Shown piece by piece: positions 5,815 through 11,065 of a stretch of 11,065 nucleotides of DNA. Numbering within the stretch: position 1 is the stretch's first letter; each line of letters opens with the position of its first letter. This DNA is from Dehalococcoidia bacterium (GTDB lineage: Bacteria; Chloroflexota; Dehalococcoidia; GIF9; AB-539-J10), in the NCBI GenBank assembly GCA_030603485.1, contig JAUVXS010000050.1, positions 1-11,065 on the forward strand. The letters run 5' to 3'. The translations under genes were made by a program, and so were the position numbers. The notes under the pieces were generated by a model that did not search any database, was not told the origin of the DNA, and worked only from the letters and a program-made list of their open reading frames with translations.

Positions 5815-6665
5815 AGAGAAAATGGGAAAAAGTGCCAGGTTTTGATTTCAAAGACATCGTCTATGAAAAAAGGCCTGGCGTGGCCAGAGTAACCATAAAT
5901 AGACCTGAGACATATAACGCTTTTACTACCTCCACCCAAGACGAACTCATAAAAGCTTTCGAGGATGCGGCAAACGATGACACGGTAGGAGTGGTGGTAT
6001 TTACCGGCGCTGGTGACAAGGCATTTTGTACGGGTGGCGATGCTAAGGAAGCAAAAGCCGGCTATCGAAAGGGAATGTTGGAAAAGGATTTAAGGGTCAA
6101 AACCCTGATACGGGAGATGCCCAAACCGGTTATCGCGGCAGTGAACGGTTATGCAATAGGAGGGGGACATGTTTATCAACAGATTTGTGACCTTTCCATA
6201 GCTTCAGAAAACGCCATCTTTGGCCAGGTTGGCCCCATAGTGGGAAGTTTCGACCCCGGTGTAGGTGTTGTTGATTTGATGATGGTAGTGGGAGAAAAGA
6301 AAGCCAGGGAAATGTGGTATCTCTGTCGCCGATATACTGCCAGGGAAGCCCTGGAGATGGGACTGGTTAACACGGTAGTGCCAGCAGATAGGCTAGAAGA
6401 GGAGGTGGACAAATGGTGCGGCGAAATACTGGAGAAGAGTCCTGGAGCTATAGCTGGCATTAAGGCATGTTTCAACGCTGCCACTACCTATATGCGGGGT
6501 ATAGAGGCAATTTCCGCGCAGTATCTCTGGAAATACTACGCTTCGGAAGAGGCTGAGCATTGGAAGAACGCATTCTGGCAGAAAAAGAAGCCGTACTGGC
6601 AAAGATTCAGGAGGAAGGAAATATTTCCCGAGGTTTATGAAGGAGAAGAAAAGGACAAGACGTGA
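5808..6665 (+). CDS. Enoyl-CoA hydratase/isomerase (crotonase) family protein, BadI/MenB-like
   Basis: The 285-residue protein has crotonase oxyanion-hole segments at AFCTGGD (72-78) and GYAIGGG (114-120), and the block FGQVGPIVGSFDPG (138-151) with Ser147 and Asp149. It continues with VGEKKAREMWYLCRRY (161-176) and ALEMGLVNTVVP. These blocks are shared by naphthoate synthase MenB (Dieckmann-type ring closure) and by BadI, the ketocyclohexanecarboxyl-CoA ring-opening hydrolase; both use this Asp. The residue after SFDPG is Val where MenB and BadI have an aromatic. No other menaquinone or benzoate genes are in the window, so either role is possible. AAAGGA precedes the ATG at a normal distance. 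About 15 charged residues extend the C-terminus. I am sure of the family, not of the reaction. Confidence 0.88.
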   Translation: MVERKWEKVPGFDFKDIVYEKRPGVARVTINRPETYNAFTTSTQDELIKAFEDAANDDTVGVVVFTGAGDKAFCTGGDAKEAKAGYRKGMLEKDLRVKTLIREMPKPVIAAVNGYAIGGGHVYQQICDLSIASENAIFGQVGPIVGSFDPGVGVVDLMMVVGEKKAREMWYLCRRYTAREALEMGLVNTVVPADRLEEEVDKWCGEILEKSPGAIAGIKACFNAATTYMRGIEAISAQYLWKYYASEEAEHWKNAFWQKKKPYWQRFRRKEIFPEVYEGEEKDKT

Positions 6666-6796
6666 ACTAATAGCTAAGGAAGGGTGAGTAAATAAAGAGT
6701 GTGAAGGATAACGTTACCATTTCTAAACAAATCCAAATTTTGATCCGGATTTAGTCGAGGCAAAGCTCTGAACTGTCTTGCTTATTCACATATGCT

Positions 6797-6825
6797 TTGG
6801 ACGAAAGAAGGAACTGTGCTAAAAT
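6797..6825 (+). promoter_or_regulatory. Possible extended -10 promoter of the fmdB-thiE-translin operon
   Basis: TAAAAT (6820-6825) is preceded by TGC, making an extended -10 motif. A weak -35 (TTGGAC, 6797-6802) lies 17 bp upstream. Transcription would start near 6832 and leave an 11-nt leader that still holds the AGGGTGAG ribosome site before the ATG at 6843. Confidence 0.4.
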
Positions 6826-6842
6826 CTCCTTGCCAGGGTGAG

Positions 6843-7226
6843 ATGCCTATTTATGAGTATTGGTGCGATTCCTGTCGCCGAATTGTTAGCTCATATCGGC
6901 ATAGATTCTCTGTGCCTCCACCACCCTGTCCCCGTTGTGGCAGCAGCGAACTTAAGCGGATATTTTCCACTTTTTCCGTACAGAAAACATACAGCGCTGT
7001 TTATGAAGATATACTTTCCGACCGTGAGCTGACCCAGGGCATGATGCGCAATGACCCCAGAGCATTAGCCGAGTGGAACAAGCGAATGAGTGGCGGTGAG
7101 AGGGCTGCTCCAGAGTATGAGGAAATGACTGAGAGAATGGAAGTGGGTGAATGGCCCGTTGCCCAGATAGAAGAAAAAAAGCAAGAGTTCTTTGGCCAAA
7201 GAGAAAGCAGCTCTGAAAGTGGTTGA
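6843..7226 (+). CDS. FmdB-family zinc-ribbon protein (first of a tandem pair)
   Basis: The product, 127 residues from ATG 6843, opens with MPIYEYWCDSCRR, the hallmark start of the FmdB/CxxC_CXXC_SSSS regulatory-protein family. Zinc ligands are Cys8, Cys11, Cys29 and Cys32, followed by GSSELKRIFSTFS. The remaining 90 residues are hydrophilic and helix-prone and contain DPRALAEWNKRMSGG, a segment with a counterpart in the next gene. The frame is open further upstream to 6792, but MPIYEY is the family start and AGGGTGAG precedes it. The founding FmdB was proposed as a regulator of formamidase/amidase genes; function in general is unproven. It starts a four-gene operon, 15 nt before the second copy. 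Confidence 0.85.
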   Translation: MPIYEYWCDSCRRIVSSYRHRFSVPPPPCPRCGSSELKRIFSTFSVQKTYSAVYEDILSDRELTQGMMRNDPRALAEWNKRMSGGERAAPEYEEMTERMEVGEWPVAQIEEKKQEFFGQRESSSESG

Positions 7227-7241
7227 ACAAGGAGGTTTCTC

Positions 7242-7616
7242 GTGTCCATCTACGAGTTTGTGTGTCAGAACTGCCACAAGAGACTGGATTTTTTAGTAAG
7301 GGATATTTCTGCCCCCTTTGCTTCAAAATGCTCATTCTGCGGCAATGCCAACTTATCCCGTGCCATTTCCAGCTTCACTTGCCATAAGTCATTGAAAACG
7401 GTATGGGAGGAAAGCGGCGAGCCCACAATTCACCCCAGTGAGGATTATTACAAGGACCCTCGGAATATTGGCCGCTGGGTGGAAAAGAAGTTTCAGGATC
7501 TGGGACAGGAACTACCATCCCAGATTCAAGAGAAGATACAAGAGGCCAGAGAAGGCGTATTGCCTGAGCCGCTGAAGGACATAGAAAGTGCTTCACCAAC
7601 CGCTGCGTATAATTGA
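7242..7616 (+). CDS. FmdB-like zinc-ribbon protein (second of a tandem pair)
   Basis: This 124-residue protein has the same plan as its upstream neighbour: SIYEFVCQNC at the start, zinc ligands Cys8, Cys11, Cys30 and Cys33, then GNANLSRAISSF. Its later part has KDPRNIGRWVEKKFQDLG, matching NDPRALAEWNKRM of the first protein, so the two are diverged paralogues. The GTG start at 7242 is supported by an AGGAGG site six to seven nt upstream. The last 29 nt overlap the thiE-fusion gene, suggesting translational coupling. Possible roles are as a small metal-binding regulator or chaperone; nothing in the sequence decides this. Confidence 0.85.
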   Translation: MSIYEFVCQNCHKRLDFLVRDISAPFASKCSFCGNANLSRAISSFTCHKSLKTVWEESGEPTIHPSEDYYKDPRNIGRWVEKKFQDLGQELPSQIQEKIQEAREGVLPEPLKDIESASPTAAYN

Positions 7617-8682
7617 TGCCAACCTAAACCGCTCCAGTGAAGGCTTGCGGGTTCTGGAAGATATCGCTCGCTTTCTTCTCAATAATGCTGAATTGCGCCA
7701 GCGTTTAAGAGCTCTACGTCACGATTTGGCCCAGGAAACTAAATCACTAAGGGTAGGGCTCTTATCTTGGCGAGATTCTGAACATGATGTTGGTCATCCT
7801 TACCCTATCTCTCCAGCGGAGAAGGAACGAAATATGAAAACGACCTCACCGCCGGGCTTGCTGGATTTAGTTACAGCCAATGCTAAAAGGGTGGAGGAGT
7901 CTCTTCGTGTGATAGAGGAGCTAGCTAAATTGCCACATATAAGTTCAATGCTGAATTCAGCCAGCTTCGAACAGGCGAGGTTTGTCCTTTATGCCCTGGA
8001 GCGCGATTTGATTTCCCGAATATCGCGCCGTGACAAAATGGAAAGGATGCCCGGGCTTTACGTCATTCTGGATAGACAATTTTTGGTGGGCAGGGATGAA
8101 CTGGAAATTGCTGACCAAATTATCGAGAGTGGTGCCCGGGTAATCCAACTTCGCGATAAGCAAAGCAAAAAGAGCGACCTGCTACTTATAGCGCAAAGGC
8201 TCAAGGAGCTCTGTAGTCAAGCAGGTGTTCTCTTTATAATAAATGATTACCTCGACTTGGCTATAGCTGTTGATGCCGATGGGCTTCACATTGGGCAAGA
8301 AGACCTACCCCTGCCTGTAGTCCGCAGGGAATTGCCTGTAGATAAAATAATTGGCTGCTCCGTAACGACGCTATCTCAGGCAACAAAAGCCGAAGATGAA
8401 GGAGCGGATTATATTGCCGTGGGTTCAATATTCCCCACGGCGACGAAAAAGGGAGCTATCGTGGTGGGAGTGGATATGCTGAAAGAACTCAAGCGGAAAA
8501 TAGCTATTCCTCTAGTAGCTATTGGCGGCATAAATCAGAATAATGTCGGTGAAGTAGTGGCTGCCGGTGCTGATGCTGCGGCTGTGATTAGCGCTGTAAT
8601 GGTTGAGAAGGATATTAGAGGAGTTGTGCAGAAACTGGTCGCAAAAATGGATTTGGCGAAAGGGGAATGTCAAAACCAGTAG
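7588..8682 (+). CDS. thiE: Bifunctional ThiD2 (HMP-phosphate kinase)-ThiE (thiamine phosphate synthase)
   Basis: Residues 1-145 match the ThiD2 domain found fused in front of ThiE and reported to be a monofunctional hydroxymethylpyrimidine-phosphate kinase. It is internally duplicated: IDANLNRSSEGLRVLEDIAR (9-28) and VTANAKRVEESLRVIEELAK (95-114) align. Residues 154-360 are ThiE, which joins HMP-PP with thiazole phosphate to make thiamine phosphate: VIQLRDK (185-191), INDYLDLA (218-225), DGLHIGQEDLP (231-241), GADYIAVGSIFPTATKKG (272-289) and AIGGI (311-315). The phosphate loop reads GCSVTT where many ThiE have GxSxHT. The fusion would make the pyrimidine kinase and coupling steps in one cytoplasmic polypeptide. 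GTG start inside the previous gene; it overlaps the next gene by 16 nt. Confidence 0.93.
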   Translation: MLHQPLRIIDANLNRSSEGLRVLEDIARFLLNNAELRQRLRALRHDLAQETKSLRVGLLSWRDSEHDVGHPYPISPAEKERNMKTTSPPGLLDLVTANAKRVEESLRVIEELAKLPHISSMLNSASFEQARFVLYALERDLISRISRRDKMERMPGLYVILDRQFLVGRDELEIADQIIESGARVIQLRDKQSKKSDLLLIAQRLKELCSQAGVLFIINDYLDLAIAVDADGLHIGQEDLPLPVVRRELPVDKIIGCSVTTLSQATKAEDEGADYIAVGSIFPTATKKGAIVVGVDMLKELKRKIAIPLVAIGGINQNNVGEVVAAGADAAAVISAVMVEKDIRGVVQKLVAKMDLAKGECQNQ

Positions 8683-9296
8683 AAGATTTAGAGGCTATCG
8701 CTGCGGAGCTTCGCCCTCAGTTTGCGACTGAGGATGAAGCTCGAGAGAAAGCTTTGCGTAGTTGCCGTCAGGTAATACGCCACAGTGCTGATGCCATACG
8801 TGCAGTTCATCGCCAGGAGCATGATAAGGCAAGGCAACTCCTTGATTCAGCTCATGAATTACTTCGAGAACTGGACCACGACCTGGCCAGACATGGGAGG
8901 TTACTTCATTCAGGTTTCATTCACGACGCTCAAAAGGAGTTCGCTGAAGGATATATAACCTTAGCCTTGATTGCCGGGGAAGACTTACCGAAGCCGAGAC
9001 CACTGGGTGTAAGCAATGCTGCCTACCTTGATGGCTTGGGCGAATCCGTAGGGGAACTGAGGAGGTATATATTAGATAGTCTAAGGCGGGGGGACCTTTC
9101 CCGTTGCGAGGAATTACTGACTATAATGGATGAAATCTACGGAATATTGATGACCATGGACTTCCCGGAATTGCTCGCTCATGGTCTGAGGCGAACTACA
9201 GACGCCATACGAGGCATTACAGAGAGAACGCGAGGCGATTTAACAGTATCCTTAAGGCAAAAGAAATTAGAAACGAAGCTCAATGACCTTATTTAA
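8667..9296 (+). CDS. Translin-family protein, possible nuclease
   Basis: The 209-residue, all-helical protein matches the translin/TRAX superfamily in its prokaryotic form. Blocks are REKALRSCRQVIRHSADAIR (26-45), DAQKEFAEGYITLALIAGE (87-105), GELRRYILDSLRRGD (129-143), LTIMDEIYGILMTMDFPE (151-168) and LRRTTDAIRGITERTRGD (174-191). In animals TRAX is the RNase subunit of C3PO, with catalytic acids in an E-x-x-E helix; here Glu91 and Glu94 (KEFAEG) fall in the equivalent segment. Archaeal homologues act on RNA or DNA. Translation starts inside the end of the thiE gene, so the pair is coupled. RNase activity is inference from the acidic residues; a link with thiamine is only contextual. This is the last gene before the convergent dehydrogenases. 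Confidence 0.85.
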   Translation: MSKPVEDLEAIAAELRPQFATEDEAREKALRSCRQVIRHSADAIRAVHRQEHDKARQLLDSAHELLRELDHDLARHGRLLHSGFIHDAQKEFAEGYITLALIAGEDLPKPRPLGVSNAAYLDGLGESVGELRRYILDSLRRGDLSRCEELLTIMDEIYGILMTMDFPELLAHGLRRTTDAIRGITERTRGDLTVSLRQKKLETKLNDLI

Positions 9297-9339
9297 CCCC
9301 CTTTAAGTGCTAGTGACCGTGTTAAACTGCGCCCTTCAC

Positions 9340-9369
9340 TTCATACGATGCAAAGCGTAGCCAGCAATC
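9340..9369 (-). repeat. Possible degenerate copy of the REP-like half-element
   Basis: On the minus strand the stretch reads GATTGC, then ACGCTTTGCATCG, then ATGAA, following the order GATTGC - CGCTTCG - CG - ATGA of the half-element at 1312-1340 but with several changes and a short insertion. It sits in the gap between converging genes, a common place for such repeats. The match is weak. Confidence 0.25.
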
Positions 9370-9415
9370 TTAGAGAATTCAAAGCAGGCATTGCCAAAGG
9401 TTTTCTTTCTCTAAG
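9369..9415. terminator. Hairpin between convergent operons
   Basis: CTTAGAGAA (9369-9377) and TTCTCTAAG (9407-9415) are a perfect 9-bp inverted repeat around a 29-nt loop. It lies between the stop codons of the translin-family gene and the acyl-CoA dehydrogenase gene, so it could act for both. The loop is long and no clean T-tract follows, so termination is uncertain. Confidence 0.3.
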
Positions 9416-9421
9416 AGACGG

Positions 9422-10516
9422 TCATAATCCCATCTCTTTAGCTACTACTTCCCGGTAGAAATTGGCATCGCCAAAAGCAAGTTCTGCAGCTTTGGCACGC
9501 CTGGTGTAAAAATGCAGATCATGTTCTATGGTAACGCCAATAGCTCCGTGAATTTGGTGCGCCAGAGCACTGACGCGCTGGGAGGCTTCGCCTATCCAGG
9601 CCTTGGCTATAGCTATTTCTTTGGTACAGGGAAGTCCCTCACTTAGCATCCAGGCTGCTTGGTAGGTGCTTAACCTGGCACAGTCAACATCGGTTGCCAT
9701 GTCGGCGCAATAGTGCTGTATGACCTGGAAGCTGCCAATGGGACGGTCAAATTGTTTTCTTTCCTTAGCGTAGTCTATGGTCATCTCCAGTATTCGCTGC
9801 ATATTGCCGACCATTTCACAACATTTTCCCACCGTTGCCCGCTCAATCATCTTTTGCACTGCGCTCCACCCCTGGTCCAGTTGTCCCAAAATGTTAGCTT
9901 TAGGTACCGGCACTTGGTCAAAAACCACCTCGCATAGCTTATCACCAGCGATGGTCTTCAGAACGGTGTAGTTTATCCTGGGATTATTAGCATCGGCCAG
10001 AAATATACCAACTCCGTTTTCAGGTCTGGTTCTGGCTATACATAGCAGGTAGTCAGCAATATGAGCATCGGGGACAAACAGCTTTGTGCCGTTGATAATA
10101 TAATTGCCATTATCAGGAGTAGCCTCGACGGTGACTGAAGAGGCATCGTAATTCCGATAGACGGGTTCGGTTAGGGCTAAGGTAAAGATTTTCTCCCCAT
10201 GGATTAGCTTGGGCAGGTATTCCTGTTTTTGCTCCTCGCTACCGACATCTAAGATCGGCAAGCCTCCAAGAATCACTGTGGAGAAAAAAGGGCCAGGCAA
10301 ACAAGCCCGTCCCATTTCTTCTAGTAGCACTGCCAGGTCAAGAAAATTCATGTCGCCGCCGCCATATTTTTCCGGGAAGGCCAAACCCATCCAGCCTAGC
10401 TCAGCCATCTCCAGCCAGAGTTCTTTTGAATAGCCTGTCCCGCTCTCTTCCATCTGTTTAACGAATGTTTTCGTGCACTTGTCAGCCAGAAAGTCGCGGG
10501 CTGTCTTCTTTAGCAT
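9422..10516 (-). CDS. Acyl-CoA dehydrogenase family protein
   Basis: This FAD-dependent enzyme family introduces an alpha-beta double bond in acyl-CoA. Of 364 residues, 1-110 are the N-terminal helical domain (FPEKYGGGDMNFLDLAVLLEEMGR), 111-215 the beta domain with LALTEP (113-118), and 220-364 the C-terminal helices with QFDRPIGSFQVIQH (255-268) and HQIHGAIGVTIEHDL (320-334). The usual C-terminal YEGT glutamate is absent. Glu225 in MIERA aligns, by eye, with the alternative base of isovaleryl-CoA dehydrogenase. The first ATG is at 10516, but ten more codons in frame (INLTLTEEQE) match the usual N-terminus and begin at an ATA with an ideal ribosome site, so the real start may be 10546. It lies 96-126 nt behind a second dehydrogenase gene. 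Substrate unknown. Confidence 0.92.
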   Translation of the reverse strand: MLKKTARDFLADKCTKTFVKQMEESGTGYSKELWLEMAELGWMGLAFPEKYGGGDMNFLDLAVLLEEMGRACLPGPFFSTVILGGLPILDVGSEEQKQEYLPKLIHGEKIFTLALTEPVYRNYDASSVTVEATPDNGNYIINGTKLFVPDAHIADYLLCIARTRPENGVGIFLADANNPRINYTVLKTIAGDKLCEVVFDQVPVPKANILGQLDQGWSAVQKMIERATVGKCCEMVGNMQRILEMTIDYAKERKQFDRPIGSFQVIQHYCADMATDVDCARLSTYQAAWMLSEGLPCTKEIAIAKAWIGEASQRVSALAHQIHGAIGVTIEHDLHFYTRRAKAAELAFGDANFYREVVAKEMGL

Positions 10517-10543
10517 TTCTTGTTCTTCAGTAAGAGTTAAATT

Positions 10544-10558
10544 TATCGCTATCCTCCT
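10544..10558 (-). promoter_or_regulatory. Perfect ribosome binding site spaced for an ATA codon
   Basis: On the minus strand AGGAGG (10558-10553) is followed by six nt (ATAGCG) and then ATA (10546-10544). That codon opens the reading frame exactly where acyl-CoA dehydrogenases normally begin (I-N-L-T-L-T-E-E-Q). The next ATG is 30 nt further down and lies 36 nt from the AGGAGG, too far to use it. Confidence 0.65.
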
Positions 10559-10642
10559 ATATCGAATATTCCAAGCGCCATTCTCAGCTATTGAAGAAGA
10601 ACTTTTGAGTCATTCAACCCTTCGTTTCACTTAGGTGACGGT

Positions 10643-11065
10643 CTATAAGCTTGGTAGTCCCAATCCCCGTACAGCCAGGACATTTTTTAAAATTTCCGTT
10701 GTGCCTGCTTGAAGGCTATAACCCTTAGAGCCTAAGTATGAATGCGCGGCCATCCCTCGCAGAGGGACTAACCTGGAACCTGACACCAGTTGTCCATAGG
10801 GACCCAGTACCTCCATAGCTACGCTGGCCAGGCGTTTCTCAAATTCTGTACAATAGGCCTTGGACATAGCGGATTCCCAATTAGGGGCTCGCCCTTCTTC
10901 CATTGCCAAAGCCACTCTATAAATAAGCAAGCGGCCTACCTCAAATTCAATCTGGAGTTGTGCTAGCTTATTACGAATTGCAGGCTCCTGAGATAATCTA
11001 TTTTCTTTGGCAAACTGTATGATGGCCTCAAAGAGGGGATAATTGCCCATGAGGCGTTCCATGCC
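10643..11065 (-). CDS. Acyl-CoA dehydrogenase family protein, C-terminal part (5' end beyond window)
   Basis: The open frame continues through the right edge, so these 140 codons plus stop are only the C-terminal helical domain of a roughly 380-400-residue protein. Visible features are LQIEFEVGRLLIYRVALAMEEG, MSKAYCTEFEKRLASVAMEVLGPYG, and the closing GYSLQAGTTEILKNVLAVRGLGLP, the common end of this family. In the stretch that often holds the catalytic YEGT, this protein has QAGT, with Ala in the Glu position. It is upstream of, and co-oriented with, the second dehydrogenase; the two are diverged from each other and may form one heteromeric enzyme. An ATG at 11062 is almost certainly internal, not the start. 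Confidence 0.9.
   Translation of the reverse strand, partial: GMERLMGNYPLFEAIIQFAKENRLSQEPAIRNKLAQLQIEFEVGRLLIYRVALAMEEGRAPNWESAMSKAYCTEFEKRLASVAMEVLGPYGQLVSGSRLVPLRGMAAHSYLGSKGYSLQAGTTEILKNVLAVRGLGLPSL

Noticed and set aside
6703..6752. Near-palindrome GGATAACGTTACC and an AAATCC/GGATTT inverted repeat between the crotonase gene and fmdB
   Set aside because: Short, with no T-tract and not positioned on a promoter; it could be an operator, but nothing supports it.
7001..7335. Minus-strand frames of 70-127 codons over the fmdB pair
   Set aside because: Shadows of two well-supported plus-strand zinc-ribbon genes; no domain and no ribosome site.

Overview
The window reads as chromosomal DNA from an uncultured bacterium, most probably of the Chloroflexota (Dehalococcoidia-like). 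That placement is inferred from gene content and style: a translin-family gene in a bacterial operon, a ThiD2-ThiE fusion, paired FmdB-type zinc-ribbon genes, BadI/MenB-like and acyl-CoA dehydrogenase genes, and a short palindromic repeat of a kind I associate with such genomes. There is no rRNA, tRNA, CRISPR array, insertion sequence or phage gene.

Left end (1-1391). A minus-strand gene for a secreted protein with a signal peptide and an InlB/Listeria-Bacteroides-type repeat runs off the left edge. It is preceded by a ~260-nt leader with its own near-consensus promoter, a long imperfect hairpin and a terminator-like hairpin, and is a candidate cis-regulatory RNA. Next to it lies a REP-like palindromic pair that appears to supply the -35 box of the rightward promoter.

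Centre-left (1392-5425). tyrA-aroA-remA-gmk are co-oriented and tightly packed: the last two steps specific to aromatic amino acid supply, followed by the conserved remA-gmk pair. A strong hairpin follows gmk. A consensus promoter placed almost on top of the start codon then drives a coiled-coil C4 zinc-ribbon protein. tyrA and this gene both look leaderless or nearly so.

Centre (5426-6665). A decayed flavodoxin N-terminus (ACG in place of the start codon, damaged FMN loop, truncated) lies just upstream of a crotonase-family gene resembling BadI and MenB.

Centre-right (6843-9296). Two FmdB-like zinc-ribbon genes, the ThiD2-ThiE thiamine gene and a translin-family gene form a four-gene operon with overlapping or near-touching reading frames.

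Right end (9422-11065, minus strand). Two adjacent acyl-CoA dehydrogenase genes converge on the thiE operon. The first is cut by the window edge. The second has a perfect ribosome binding site pointing at an ATA codon rather than ATG. The pair may form a heteromeric dehydrogenase and, with the crotonase-family protein, suggests CoA-thioester (fatty or alicyclic acid) metabolism.
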